A stretch of DNA of 64,000 nt from Agromyces archimandritae (GCF_018024495.1 NZ_CP071696.1:1736001-1800000); one strand, 5' to 3'. Shown: positions 42,673 to 51,800, counted from the first letter of the stretch. Notes: generated by a model not told the origin, from the sequence alone. Numbers and translations are program-made.

Positions 42673-43308
42673 TCAGCGGGCGGAGCGGCGCCGCGCGCTG
42701 CGACGCCACCACGGTTTCGGAGAAAACCGTGATTTCGGATGGATCGGGCCGGATCCATCCGAATCCGTGGCGTTCTCCGAAACGGTGGCGGTACCGGCGG
42801 CATGAGTGGCCCGGGCGGCGCGGCGCTGCCTCCAGGCGGCGATCTCGGCATCCACTTCGCGAAGCGGCGTGACCACGGGCGGGCCGCCGAGCAACTGCAT
42901 GCGCGCCTCGCGCACCCGCCGGTTGAAGTCGTCGAGGGCCCCGCGCACCTCCGACTCGCGCTGCATGCGATCGAGGCGGTCGTTCAGCTGCGTATCCTCG
43001 GTGCGCAGGGTGAACGCGGCCGGGCCGAGGCCCGTCAGGCGCTCGGTTTCGATCTTGCGGCGGATCCACCAGTCCGGATCGTGGCGCCCCGTCAGCCCGG
43101 GCAACGGCTTGCCGGCACCCGGCAGATCGTCGAACTCGCCGGCGCGGATCGCCTGCTGGATCGCCGTCTCGATGACGGCGGCCCGCTCGCCGGCGAGGGC
43201 CGCCGCGGGCGCGGTCACCTCATCCGAGTCGCGACGCTGCTCGGGCATCGCGCGCTCCAGGCGGTACTCGAGGGCTCTCGCCTTGGCGTCCGCTTCGTCC
43301 CGGGGCAT
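42673..43308 (-). CDS. DUF1992 (DnaJ-C28 conserved-domain) protein
   Basis: Protein of 211 aa. VIETAIQQAIRAGEFDDLPGAGKPLPGL...DPDWWIRRKIETERL is the DUF1992 signature, found in bacteria and in eukaryotic DNAJC28; function unknown. The recognisable domain ends near residue 165 (EIAAWRQRRAA). The last ~40 residues (ATVSENATDSDGSGPIHPKS...) are encoded by palindrome family B copy 2, so the repeat supplies the C-terminal tail and the stop. Confidence 0.85.
   Translation of the reverse strand: MPRDEADAKARALEYRLERAMPEQRRDSDEVTAPAAALAGERAAVIETAIQQAIRAGEFDDLPGAGKPLPGLTGRHDPDWWIRRKIETERLTGLGPAAFTLRTEDTQLNDRLDRMQRESEVRGALDDFNRRVREARMQLLGGPPVVTPLREVDAEIAAWRQRRAARATHAAGTATVSENATDSDGSGPIHPKSRFSPKPWWRRSARRRSAR
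42706..42790. repeat. nested palindrome, family B copy 2
   Basis: Same outer arms (CCACGGTTTCGGAGAA / TTCTCCGAAACGGTGG) and inner GGATGGATC / GGATCCATCC. The outer arm changed GGCGG to GGTGG, which restores pairing with CCACG. Lies inside the 3' end of the DUF1992 gene. Confidence 0.88.
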
Positions 43309-43398
43309 GTTTCTACGCTACGTCGAACTCGGGGCCGCCGCCAGGGTCGGCGCGACCCGGCATCCACTGCCCCCGGCATCCGCCGCCTCATGGCACCC

Positions 43399-43462
43399 AG
43401 GAGTGCCGATCTCCCGTCGGAGTGCAGGGAAGTCGGCACTCCGACGGGAGATCGGTACTCCT
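43399..43462. repeat. long 27-bp-stem palindrome
   Basis: Arms beginning AGGAGTGCCGATCTCCCGTC and ending GACGGGAGATCGGTACTCCT pair over 27 bp with one mismatch, loop 10 nt. Part of the right arm (GATCGGTACTCCT) is repeated once more 26 bp downstream. Confidence 0.85.
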
Positions 43463-43591
43463 ACGTGTTGCGCTGCGATCGGTACTCCTCCGGGCAGCGA
43501 GTGGATGCCCGAGGGCGCCGATCCCGAACGCGCGCAGGCATCTCCCGCCGCGTCCGGGCATCCACTGCCCCGAAACGCACTCCTTCTTCTT

Positions 43592-43660
43592 TACGGGGTC
43601 GAATCCTGCCACCGGAATGCGGATTCCCGCGAGAATGTGGCGGGATTCGACCCCCGCAAG
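43592..43660. repeat. 72-bp palindromic repeat, family A copy 7
   Basis: Arms GGGGTCGAATCCTGCCAC and GTGGCGGGATTCGACCCC pair with one wobble; a fourth version of the variable tetramer (GAAT/ATTC). Confidence 0.85.
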
Positions 43661-43670
43661 CGTGATTGCT

Positions 43671-43800
43671 CGGAGTGCGGGTGCTCGCGGGTGCTTGGAG
43701 TGTGGGTGCTCGGAGTGCGGGTGCTCGCGGGTGCTTGGAGTGTGGGTGCTCGGAGTGCGGGTGCTCGCGGGTGCTTGGAGTGCGGGTGCTCGCGGGAGCT
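43671..43800. repeat. 40-bp tandem array
   Basis: Three units of 40 bp starting CGGAGTGCGGGTGCTCGCGG at 43671, 43711 and 43751 (the third diverges near its end). The gap 43309-44223 contains this array, family A copy 7, the long palindrome and the proV promoter, and no gene I can support. Confidence 0.9.
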
Positions 43801-43906
43801 CGGCGCCCGGGCATCCGCCACCGCCACGAGCCGCCGTGGCGGATGCCGCGAGTCGCAGCGTCTCGGTAAGAAAGCGCCGGTCACAACCATTTTCGCGTGC
43901 GTCCGT

Positions 43907-43936
43907 TTGGGGCGTGTCGAGGGTCGCCGATAGACT
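43907..43936 (+). promoter_or_regulatory. promoter of the glycine betaine operon
   Basis: TTGGGG, 18 bp, TAGACT. It implies a leader of about 285 nt before the ATPase gene, long enough for an RNA regulator; I could not match a known riboswitch. Confidence 0.5.
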
Positions 43937-44223
43937 GGCGGTTGGTCCTCACGGACCACCCCGCCCAGTCCGCGGTCCTGCATCCGCTTGTTCACACGAG
44001 TTTCGTCGAGCATTCGAATGGGGGAGCGTATGGTTCGGCAGCGAGGTGAGCGGCTCCGATGGCCGCCCGTGATGGAGACTCGGTTCGCCGGTGACGTGCG
44101 AAGGCATGCCGCGCTTGAGCAGAGGCCTCCTGCTCGCGATCGAACCCGGCCGCAACCGAATGCGCACCCCGTGCCGCGCCCCACCCCCGTGCGCGCGCAT
44201 CGCGCATTCTGGAGTACAGCATC

Positions 44224-45645
44224 GTGAACGAACCCGTCACCCCGGCGATCGAAGCCAGAGGACTCACGAAGTTCTTCGGGAGGAAGCCGAACGAGGCCGT
44301 GCAGCGCCTCCGCGCCGGCGCAAGCCGTGCCGACGTCGCCGCCCTCGGCACCGCCGCCGTCGTCGACGCCGAGTTCACCGTCAACCAGGGTGAGATCTTC
44401 GTCGTCATGGGCCTGTCGGGCTCCGGCAAGTCGACCCTGATCCGCATGCTGAACGGCCTGCTGGAGCCCACCGCGGGCAGTGTCCGCGTCATGGGCGAGG
44501 AGATCGCCGGCATCTCGGCCAAGCGCCTCCGTGAGGTGCGTCGCACCCACATCTCCATGGTGTTCCAGCACTTCGCGCTGCTGCCGCACCGCACGGTGCT
44601 CGACAACGCCGCCTACGGCCTCGAGATCCAGGGCGTGCCGCTGGCCGAGCGCACGCGCCGCGCCGAAGAGATCCTCGAGCGCGTCGGCCTCGGCGGCTGG
44701 GGTGCCAAGTACCCCTCGCAGCTCTCCGGCGGCATGAAGCAGCGCGTCGGCCTCGCCCGCGCGCTCGCCGCCGACACCGACATCCTGCTCATGGACGAGG
44801 CGTTCAGCGCCCTCGACCCGCTGATCCGCCGCGAGATGCAGGAACAGCTCGTCGAACTCCAGCAGGAGCTCGGCAAGACCATCGTCTTCATCACGCACGA
44901 CCTGAACGAGGCCATGTTCCTCGGCGACCGCATCGCCGTCATGCGCGACGGCCGCATCGTGCAGCAGGGCTCGGCCGAAGAGATCCTCACCGACCCCGCC
45001 GACGACTACGTCGCCCAGTTCGTCGCCGACGTCGATCGGGCGCGCGTGCTCACCGCCGCGAATGTGATGCAGGCGCCGCGTGCGGTCGTCCCGGCATCCG
45101 CCGGCCCCCGCGCAGCGCTCCGCACCATGCTCGAACAGGAGACCTCGGTCGTCTTCGTCGTCTCGGGCGGCCGCAACCTCGTCGGCGTCGCCCACGACCG
45201 CGACGTGCTGCGCCTCGTGCAGAAGGGCGAGCGCACGCTGCAGCCCGCGATCCTCGCCGATGTGTCGAAGGTCTCGCCCGACGAGCACCTCGCGGACCTC
45301 CTCGAAAGCTCCGTCGAGAACCAGGTGCCCCTCGCCGTCACCGACGAACGCGGCCGGCTGCTCGGCGTCGTGCCCCGGGTGACCCTGCTCGCCGCCCTCG
45401 GCAACGTCACCACCGACACCGGTGAGATCGTCGTCGCCGAGCCGCCGTCGACCATCCCGGTCGAGATCATCACGGCCACCCTCGACCGTGCCGCCGCCGA
45501 CGCGGGCGGCGTGCCCGTCGCGGCGATCCCGCAACCCGACGACCTCGGGCAGGGCGCGGATGCCGGTGCCTCGCCAGGCGAGACGGGTGCGGATGCCGGT
45601 GCCCGCCCCGCGGTGCCGGCCGCCGAAGAAGGGAGCGCATCGTGA
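44224..45645 (+). CDS. proV: glycine betaine/proline ABC transporter ATP-binding protein
   Basis: ATPase (473 aa) of an osmoprotectant importer of the ProU/Opu type. Walker A GLSGSGKST, HISMVFQHFALLPHRTVLDNAAYGLEIQG (Q-loop region), SGGMKQRVGLARALA, ILLMDEAFSALDPLIRREMQ, THDLNEAMFLGDRIAVM. Two CBS domains follow (residues ~285-400), which in OpuA relatives sense ionic strength. A low-complexity acidic/alanine C-terminal extension ends the protein. GTG start; the stop overlaps proW (GTGA). Confidence 0.94.
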   Translation: MNEPVTPAIEARGLTKFFGRKPNEAVQRLRAGASRADVAALGTAAVVDAEFTVNQGEIFVVMGLSGSGKSTLIRMLNGLLEPTAGSVRVMGEEIAGISAKRLREVRRTHISMVFQHFALLPHRTVLDNAAYGLEIQGVPLAERTRRAEEILERVGLGGWGAKYPSQLSGGMKQRVGLARALAADTDILLMDEAFSALDPLIRREMQEQLVELQQELGKTIVFITHDLNEAMFLGDRIAVMRDGRIVQQGSAEEILTDPADDYVAQFVADVDRARVLTAANVMQAPRAVVPASAGPRAALRTMLEQETSVVFVVSGGRNLVGVAHDRDVLRLVQKGERTLQPAILADVSKVSPDEHLADLLESSVENQVPLAVTDERGRLLGVVPRVTLLAALGNVTTDTGEIVVAEPPSTIPVEIITATLDRAAADAGGVPVAAIPQPDDLGQGADAGASPGETGADAGARPAVPAAEEGSAS

Positions 45646-46586
45646 ACGGCGAGTTCCGCATTCCGCTCGGCGACTGGGCTGAGGCCGTCGTCGACTGGCT
45701 CACCGACGCGCTCGCCGGCTTCTTCGCCGTCGTCCGGGCGATCTTCGCCGGCTTCTACGACGGCGTCGACTTCCTGCTGCAGGCGCCCCCGTTCTGGGTC
45801 GTCATCATCGTGCTCGGTGCCATCGCGTTCCTCGCGAAGGGCTGGAAGCTCGCGCTCGGCACCGTCATCGGCCTCCTCGTGATCGTCGGCGTCGACCAGT
45901 GGGACAACGCCATGTCGACCTTCGCGCTCGTGCTCGTCGCGGCGATCACCGCGGTCGTCTTCGCCATCCCGCTCGGCATCCTCGCCGCGCGCAGCGAGAT
46001 GGCCTCGCGCATCATCAGGCCGATCCTCGACTTCATGCAGACGATGCCGGCGATGGTGTACCTCATCCCGGCGCTCATCTTCTTCCGTGTCGGCGTCGTC
46101 CCCGGCATCGTCGCGACCATCGTCTTCGCCCTCGCCCCGGGCGTCCGGCTCACCGAGCTCGGCATCCGCGGCGTGGACAAGGAGGTCGTCGAGGCCGGCC
46201 AGGCCTTCGGCTCCTCGCCGTGGCGCATCCTGCGGCAGATCCAGTTGCCGCTCGCGATGCCGTCGATCATGGCCGGCATCAACCAGGTCATCATGCTCTC
46301 CCTGTCGATGGTCGTCATCGCCGGCATGGTCGGCGCCGGCGGCCTCGGCGGCGACGTCGTGCAGTCGCTCACACGCCTCGACGTCGGCCTCGGCTTCGAA
46401 GCCGGCCTGTCGGTCGTGATCCTCGCGATCATCCTCGACCGCGTCACCGGCGCCTTCGGCAGCGGCAAACGCAAGCCGCTGTTCCGTTCGCGGGCCGCTC
46501 AGCGCACCGACGCATCCACCGAGGAGGAAGACGCCGAGACCGAGACGACCGTCGCGCCCGCGCAGGGGCCGGTGCGGAACGCCTGA
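45642..46586 (+). CDS. proW: glycine betaine/proline ABC transporter permease
   Basis: Permease (314 aa) with an N-terminal amphipathic region, two to three TM helices, then the binding-protein-dependent inner-membrane domain: PAMVYLIPALIFFRVGVVPGIVATIVFALAPGVRLTELGIRGVDKEVVEAGQAFGSSPWRILRQIQLPLAMPSIMAG contains the EAA loop that contacts ProV. Translationally coupled to proV. Confidence 0.94.
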   Translation: MNGEFRIPLGDWAEAVVDWLTDALAGFFAVVRAIFAGFYDGVDFLLQAPPFWVVIIVLGAIAFLAKGWKLALGTVIGLLVIVGVDQWDNAMSTFALVLVAAITAVVFAIPLGILAARSEMASRIIRPILDFMQTMPAMVYLIPALIFFRVGVVPGIVATIVFALAPGVRLTELGIRGVDKEVVEAGQAFGSSPWRILRQIQLPLAMPSIMAGINQVIMLSLSMVVIAGMVGAGGLGGDVVQSLTRLDVGLGFEAGLSVVILAIILDRVTGAFGSGKRKPLFRSRAAQRTDASTEEEDAETETTVAPAQGPVRNA

Positions 46587-46684
46587 GCGGTGGATGCCGC
46601 ATCCACCGCCGCACGATTCGCCGCCCGATCGGGCGGCGCTCCCCAACACCCGTGAACACAGCACACGGGAGGAAAGGAATCACC

Positions 46685-47584
46685 ATGAAGAAGCGCACAT
46701 TCGGCGCCATCGGCCTCGCGGCCGCTGCTGCACTCGTGCTCGCCGGCTGCTCCACCGAAGGCGGCGACGACGGGGGCGAGACCCTCGAGAACGGCGACCG
46801 GAAGGACGTCACCATCGCCGTGTTCAACGGCTGGGATGAAGGCGTGGCCGCGTCCGAGCTCTGGAAGGCCGTGCTCACCGAGCAGGGCTACAACGTCGAG
46901 CTCGAGTACGCCGACCCGGCGCCCGTCTACTCCGGTCTCACGACCGACGACTACGACGTGACGCTCGACACCTGGCTGCCGATCACGCACCAGGACTACA
47001 TCGAGCAGTACGGCGACGACCTCGTCGACCTCGGCTCGTGGAACGACGACGCCGTGCTCACGATCGCCGTGAACGAGGACGCCCCCATCGACTCGCTCGA
47101 GGAGCTCGCCGACAACGCGGACCTCTTCAACAACCAGCTCGTCGGCATCGAGTCGGGCTCCGGCCTGAACCGCGTGACGACCGAGAACGTCATCCCCGAA
47201 TACGGTCTGGAGGACATGGAGTACACCACGTCCTCGACCCCGGCCATGCTCGCCGAGCTGAAGGCTGCGACGGATGCCGGTGAGAACGTCGCCGTGACGC
47301 TGTGGCGCCCGCACTGGGCCTACGACGCGTTCCCCATCAAGGACCTCGAGGACCCGAAGGGCGCCCTCGGCGATTCCGAAGGCATCCACTCGTTCGGCGG
47401 CAAGAGCTTCGAGAAGAACTTCCCGACCCTCGCGGGCTGGCTGAAGAACTTCAAGATGGACTCCGACCAGCTCTACTCGCTCGAGAACGTCATGTTCAAC
47501 GAGAACGACACGGACGACTACGGCCCCATCGTGGAGCAGTGGATCTCCGACAACCAGGAGTACGTCGACTCGCTCACGAAGTAA
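46685..47584 (+). CDS. proX: glycine betaine-type substrate-binding lipoprotein
   Basis: OpuAC-family binding lipoprotein (299 aa), lipobox LAGC (Cys22). IAVFNGWDEGVAASELWKAVLTEQGYNVELEYADPAPVYSGLTTDDYDVTLDTWLPITH and VAVTLWRPHWAY contain the conserved tryptophans/aromatics that form the quaternary-ammonium box. Ribosome site GGAGG. It completes the ATPase-permease-binding protein operon; a strong terminator follows 16 bp after the stop. Confidence 0.94.
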   Translation: MKKRTFGAIGLAAAAALVLAGCSTEGGDDGGETLENGDRKDVTIAVFNGWDEGVAASELWKAVLTEQGYNVELEYADPAPVYSGLTTDDYDVTLDTWLPITHQDYIEQYGDDLVDLGSWNDDAVLTIAVNEDAPIDSLEELADNADLFNNQLVGIESGSGLNRVTTENVIPEYGLEDMEYTTSSTPAMLAELKAATDAGENVAVTLWRPHWAYDAFPIKDLEDPKGALGDSEGIHSFGGKSFEKNFPTLAGWLKNFKMDSDQLYSLENVMFNENDTDDYGPIVEQWISDNQEYVDSLTK

Positions 47585-47600
47585 GTCGCGCCCCAGTGAA

Positions 47601-47632
47601 GGCGGCGACCCCCTCGGGGGTCGCCGCCTTTC
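47601..47632 (+). terminator. rho-independent terminator after proX
   Basis: Perfect 13-bp stem GGCGGCGACCCCC / GGGGGTCGCCGCC, 2-nt loop, then TTTCG. Confidence 0.9.
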
Positions 47633-47710
47633 GTGTGCTGTGGACAGAAGGCCACTTACGTGCAAGGGTGTTCGGCACCACTCGTGGCCACCTCAGATCA
47701 GGAAGACAAC

Positions 47711-48208
47711 ATGCCCCAGAATAGCTGGAGAGTCATATGCGGTGCCGGGATTCTGGCACTGTGTGGGACGCTTTCCGGATGCGCTGCGCTGCCCGAGCAC
47801 CAGTCATCGGTCCCGCGGGCGACTTCGGCAGAGGATTTCCAGCAGCGGTTGGCCGCATGTATGGATGCCCGCGGTTGGAGTTCGACCCCTGGAGCGGACG
47901 GAACTGCCGAGTTCGAGGTGCCGCTCGAACAGGAATCCGCATTCACCGAAGACAACGACGCGTGTACGGTCGAAGCCGGCGGAGGTGAAGTAGAATTGAG
48001 CGACGCTGATTATGAGCGACTCTACGAAGCGGTCGTTGAGTTGAGGGAATGCCTCAACGAAGAGGGTTTCGAGATCCCCGAGCCGCCCTCATTCCATGAG
48101 TTCCGCGACGGCAGCGGCGAATGGACACCGTATACGATGATCGACCAGGAAGAGCTGTTCACCCGTCTCGACGAACTCAACGAGGCCTGCCCGATGCCGT
48201 TTATCTGA
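47711..48208 (+). CDS. four-cysteine lipoprotein, paralog 3
   Basis: Lipoprotein of 165 aa, lipobox LSGC (Cys24). LAACMDARGW, ~35 residues, DACTVE, ~30 residues, RECLNEEGFEIPEPPSFHEFRDGSGEWTPY, ~20 residues, EACPMPFI: the pattern of the 31690 and 35821 products, with the shortest spacing. AT-richer than its neighbours. No small secreted protein gene beside it and no ABC exporter; it sits alone between proX and gadB. Function unknown. Confidence 0.78.
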   Translation: MPQNSWRVICGAGILALCGTLSGCAALPEHQSSVPRATSAEDFQQRLAACMDARGWSSTPGADGTAEFEVPLEQESAFTEDNDACTVEAGGGEVELSDADYERLYEAVVELRECLNEEGFEIPEPPSFHEFRDGSGEWTPYTMIDQEELFTRLDELNEACPMPFI

Positions 48209-48295
48209 CATTCATCCACCGCGTGCGGCATCCACTCGGGGCCGGGGATGGACACCCGCGCTCGGCGCGGCCTATCGTCGGGAACGGGGGAACGC

Positions 48296-49687
48296 ATGAG
48301 CGAACAGCACGACGCGGCGTCGCACGAGACGCCCGAGCAGGAGCCGGACTTCGCCAGGCCCGGCGAGCGGACCGCGGCGCCGCGGCGCACCATTCCCGAG
48401 CACGAGTCGCTCGCCGAGACCGCCTACCAGATCGTGCACGACGAGGCCATGCTCGACGGCAACGCGCGCATGAACCTCGCGACCTTCGTCGGCACCTGGA
48501 TGGACGAGCAGGCGCAACGCATCTACGCCGACGCGTTCGACAAGAACATGATCGACAAGGACGAGTACCCGCGCACCGCCGCGATCGAAGAGCACTGCTG
48601 GCGCATGCTCGCAGACCTCTGGCACGCGCCCGACCCGTCCAAGGCGATCGGGACATCCACCGTCGGCTCATCGGAGGCGTGCATGCTCGCCGGCCTCGCC
48701 TTCAAACGCCGCTGGCAGCACGCCCGCCGTGCCGGCGGCCACGACACCGACCGCCCGAACCTCGTCATGTCGAGCGCCGTGCAGGTGTGCTGGGAGAAGT
48801 TCTGCAACTACTTCGACGTCGAAGCGCGCTTCGTGCCGATCAGCGAAGCGCACAAAACCCTCGACGGGCACGACCTCGAACACCGCATCGACGAACGCAC
48901 CATCGGCGTCGTCGCGATCATGGGCGTCACCTACACGGGCATGTACGAACCCGTCGCGAAGATCGCCGCAGCCCTCGACGCGATCCAGGCGAAGACCGGG
49001 CTCGACGTGCCCCTCCACGTCGACGGGGCCTCGGGGGCGATGGTCGCGCCGTTCCTGCAGCCCGACCTCGAATGGGACTTCCGCCTCGACCGCGTGCACT
49101 CCATCAACACCTCCGGGCACAAATACGGCCTCACCTATCCGGGCCTCGGCTGGGCGGTCTGGCGCGACGCCTCGCTGCTGCCCGAAGACCTCGTGTTCCA
49201 GGTCAGCTACCTCGGCGGGCGGATGCCGACCTTCGCCCTGAACTTCTCGCGCCCCGGCGCCCAGGTGCTGCTGCAGTACTACACGTTCCTCCGCCTCGGG
49301 CGCGACGGGTACCGCACCGTGCAGCAGACCTGCCAGGACGTCGCCGTCCACCTTGCGAAGGGCATCGCCGCCATCGGCGCCTTCGAGCTCTGGAACGACG
49401 GCACCGACATCCCCGTCTTCGCGTGGCGGCTGAAGCCCGGCCACACCTCGAACTGGAACCTCTACCACCTGCAGGAACGCCTGCGCACGAAGGGCTGGCT
49501 CGTGCCCGCCTACCCCATGCCGGACGCCCTGACCGACCTCACCGTGCAGCGCATCGTCGTGCGCAACGGCCTCTCCATGGACCTCGCCGGCGAACTGCTC
49601 GACGACATCCGCACCGAGACCGCCTACCTCGACGGGCTCGAGGCGCCCATGCCGGCCGAGGGGTTGCACTCGGGGTTCCATCACTGA
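48296..49687 (+). CDS. gadB: glutamate decarboxylase
   Basis: PLP enzyme (463 aa) converting glutamate to GABA with proton consumption. TSTVGSSEACMLAGLAFKRRW and SINTSGHKYGLTYPGLGWAVWR (PLP lysine in SGHKYG) are diagnostic; the length matches bacterial GAD. The ATG at 48296 after GGGGGA is preferred over an upstream in-frame ATG at 48248. No GABA antiporter is adjacent. Confidence 0.95.
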   Translation: MSEQHDAASHETPEQEPDFARPGERTAAPRRTIPEHESLAETAYQIVHDEAMLDGNARMNLATFVGTWMDEQAQRIYADAFDKNMIDKDEYPRTAAIEEHCWRMLADLWHAPDPSKAIGTSTVGSSEACMLAGLAFKRRWQHARRAGGHDTDRPNLVMSSAVQVCWEKFCNYFDVEARFVPISEAHKTLDGHDLEHRIDERTIGVVAIMGVTYTGMYEPVAKIAAALDAIQAKTGLDVPLHVDGASGAMVAPFLQPDLEWDFRLDRVHSINTSGHKYGLTYPGLGWAVWRDASLLPEDLVFQVSYLGGRMPTFALNFSRPGAQVLLQYYTFLRLGRDGYRTVQQTCQDVAVHLAKGIAAIGAFELWNDGTDIPVFAWRLKPGHTSNWNLYHLQERLRTKGWLVPAYPMPDALTDLTVQRIVVRNGLSMDLAGELLDDIRTETAYLDGLEAPMPAEGLHSGFHH

Positions 49688-49696
49688 GGGGCGGGG

Positions 49697-50836
49697 CTAC
49701 ACGAGTCCGTTCTCGGGGCGGTCCAGCTTGAGCGTATCAAGGCCGAGGGATGCCGCATGCTCATGCAGATACTCGCGCAGATACGGAACGGCGAACACGA
49801 CCAAGCCGTGCCCGGCCGGTGCGATCATCCCGGCTTCGATGAGCCGGGCTCGGTATTGGCTGGCGTAGCCGGCCGTGACACCCATTCGGGCTGCGATCGC
49901 CGCGAGTTTGCTCCGCTCCGGATCCTGTGCCATGGCGACGAGGAACGTCCGGTCGACGTCGGAGAGGTCTGCGAGTCCGGCTTCGTGCACGGTGGTTCCC
50001 AGGCGCCGGCGAGCCGCGCTGATGCCCGCCACCACATCTTCGTGCGTGATGACCGCACGAGCCGGATGCTGACGCCAGATGTGGAATCCCACGAGTTGGA
50101 TGAGGAACGGGTACCCGAGGGTCGCTTCGGCCGCGGCCCGGAGCGCTTCCGGGTCGATCCGCCGTCCGTGGCCCGTGATCGTCGCTTGCAGCGCACGTTC
50201 CACAGCTTCGAGCGGGACGTCCTCGAGCGTGACCCGGTGAGCCCGGCGAAGGAATGTCAGGACTTTGTCGTTCAGCAGCGCGGACACCGCTGACGGCAGC
50301 CCGGCGAATGCGATCGCGACGTCGAGGTCATCGCGAACGAAGTGCTGATAGGCCGCGGCGAGACGGCGCAGCTCCTCGACTCCTGAGTGGACTTCGTCGA
50401 CGGTGATGAGGATGCCCGCACCGCGCTCGTTCAGCGTGCGGATGATCGCTTCCATTCGTTGGCGCCAGCTCAGCTCGCGACGGTCGCCCGGTGCGATGCC
50501 GATGCTGAGCCCTCCGGCTCCGAACGATGTGACGTCGCGGGAGGGAGAGGGGAGCAGTTCACGACCTTTCACGAGGAGCTGGTCGTGCAATTCCTCGAGC
50601 ATGCCGGCCTCGGCGGTCGCATCGGCTGAGATCCAGCCGGCGCTCAGGGCATGGGAGGCGACCTCAGTGAGCATGACGGTTTTGCCGACCCCGCGTGCGC
50701 CGGTGAAGATGGTGGCGCGGTTCGGCGAGCCCGGCCCTTCCTCGAGGCCGATGGCGAAGTCTTCGAGTTCGTCATCGCGCCCGACGAGCACCGGTGGAGT
50801 GCTCCCGAAGGATGGTTTGAAGGGATTCTCGGGCAT
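49697..50836 (-). CDS. AAA ATPase of the ORC1/Cdc6-like group
   Basis: Protein of 379 aa. Walker A GARGVGKT (46-53), Walker B GILITVDEVH (~140-149), sensor-like AIAFAGLPSAV, a lid region and a C-terminal winged helix (KLAAIAARMGVTAGYASQYRARLIEAGMI). The layout resembles ORC1/Cdc6-type or STAND-like ATP-binding proteins common as orphans in actinobacteria. No toxin, nuclease or effector gene is adjacent. Upstream, three TTTAGA words (50847-50880) lie in an AT-rich promoter. Confidence 0.82.
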   Translation of the reverse strand: MPENPFKPSFGSTPPVLVGRDDELEDFAIGLEEGPGSPNRATIFTGARGVGKTVMLTEVASHALSAGWISADATAEAGMLEELHDQLLVKGRELLPSPSRDVTSFGAGGLSIGIAPGDRRELSWRQRMEAIIRTLNERGAGILITVDEVHSGVEELRRLAAAYQHFVRDDLDVAIAFAGLPSAVSALLNDKVLTFLRRAHRVTLEDVPLEAVERALQATITGHGRRIDPEALRAAAEATLGYPFLIQLVGFHIWRQHPARAVITHEDVVAGISAARRRLGTTVHEAGLADLSDVDRTFLVAMAQDPERSKLAAIAARMGVTAGYASQYRARLIEAGMIAPAGHGLVVFAVPYLREYLHEHAASLGLDTLKLDRPENGLV

Positions 50837-50946
50837 GGTGGCCGCCTTTAGAGGTTTTTAGATCTTTTCATTCCTTTAGATATGCTAGCTCGGGCGGGTG
50901 CGGATGCCGGGAGGCGCCCCGATTCGGGCGTGACCGGCGCTTCGTG

Positions 50947-51087
50947 TAGACTGTTCCTTTGGCTGGGCACTTCCACTGCCCATGCCGTAGACGCATCCCC
51001 AGTATCTGACCGGGCGACCGGGTGGGGGCGCGTCTGCCGACAAGAGATCTTGGGAGGGGCATCGCCCCTCGGTATTGGAGGAAACCA
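50947..51087 (+). promoter_or_regulatory. promoter and leader of the rpmB operon
   Basis: TAGACT -10 box at 50947-50952, then about 130 nt of leader with a GAGGGGCATCGCCCCTC hairpin (51055-51071) just before the ribosome site GGAGG. No Zur-type palindrome is present. The gap 50837-51087 contains no gene. Confidence 0.5.
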
Positions 51088-51324
51088 ATGGCAGCAGTGT
51101 GCCAGGTGACCGGCGCCGTTCCCGGCTTCGGTCACAACATCTCGCACTCGCACCGCCGGACGAAGCGCCGCTTCGACCCGAACGTGCAGAAGAAGACCTA
51201 CTACGTGCCGTCGCTGCGTCGTAACGTCACCCTCAACGTGTCCGCCAAGGGCATCAAGGTGATCGACGCACGCGGTATCGAAGCGGTGGTCAAGGACATC
51301 CTGGCCCGCGGGGAGAAGATCTGA
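51088..51324 (+). CDS. rpmB: 50S ribosomal protein L28
   Basis: L28 (78 aa): [30 protein letters not shown]. The zinc-ribbon cysteines of the C+ form are lost (CQVTG in place of C-x-x-C, and no second pair), so it is the zinc-independent type. First of L28-L33-S14, an order seen in alternative, often Zur-controlled operons of mycobacteria and Streptomyces. Confidence 0.95.
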   Translation: MAAVCQVTGAVPGFGHNISHSHRRTKRRFDPNVQKKTYYVPSLRRNVTLNVSAKGIKVIDARGIEAVVKDILARGEKI

Positions 51325-51491
51325 TGGCCAAGCAGCAGGACGTCCGTCCCATCATCAAGCTCCGTTCGACGGCCGGCACCGGGTACACCTACGTGACCCG
51401 CAAGAACCGTCGCAACAACCCCGACCGCCTCGTGCTCAAGAAGTACGACCCCGTGGTGCGCAAGCACGTCGACTTCCGAGAGGAGCGCTAA
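51324..51491 (+). CDS. rpmG: 50S ribosomal protein L33
   Basis: L33 (55 aa), [20 protein letters not shown] followed by [23 protein letters not shown]. No cysteines, so the zinc-independent form. Its ATG overlaps the rpmB stop (TGATG). Confidence 0.95.
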   Translation: MAKQQDVRPIIKLRSTAGTGYTYVTRKNRRNNPDRLVLKKYDPVVRKHVDFREER

Positions 51492-51494
51492 GAC

Positions 51495-51800
51495 ATGGCC
51501 AAGAAGAGCAAGATCGCGCGCAACAACCAGCGCCAGGTGATCGTGGACCGCTACGCGGCCAAGCGCCTCGAGCTGAAGAAGGCGCTCGTCGACCCGAACG
51601 GCACCGACGAGTCCCGTGAGGCCGCCCGCATCGGCCTGCAGAAGCTGCCCCGCAACGCCTCGCCGGTGCGTCTGCGTTCGCGCGACGCCATCGACGGCCG
51701 CCCCCGCGGCGTGCTGACGAAGTTCGGCATCTCGCGTGTGCGCTTCCGCGACATGGCGCACAAGGGCGAGCTGCCCGGCATCACCAAGTCGAGCTGGTAA
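51495..51800 (+). CDS. rpsN: 30S ribosomal protein S14 (long form)
   Basis: S14 of 101 aa: [61 protein letters not shown]. The long form without the CxxC...CxxC zinc module of the 61-aa type. Starts 3 bp after rpmG; terminator follows. Confidence 0.96.
   Translation: MAKKSKIARNNQRQVIVDRYAAKRLELKKALVDPNGTDESREAARIGLQKLPRNASPVRLRSRDAIDGRPRGVLTKFGISRVRFRDMAHKGELPGITKSSW

Noticed and set aside
43671..43800. Regular 40-bp repeats as a CRISPR array
   Set aside because: Units are contiguous with no unique spacers, and no cas genes are present; the same holds for 55016-55222.
43937..44223. Riboswitch in the long leader of the betaine operon
   Set aside because: I could not match the conserved cores of c-di-AMP, glycine or other known riboswitches; only length supports it.
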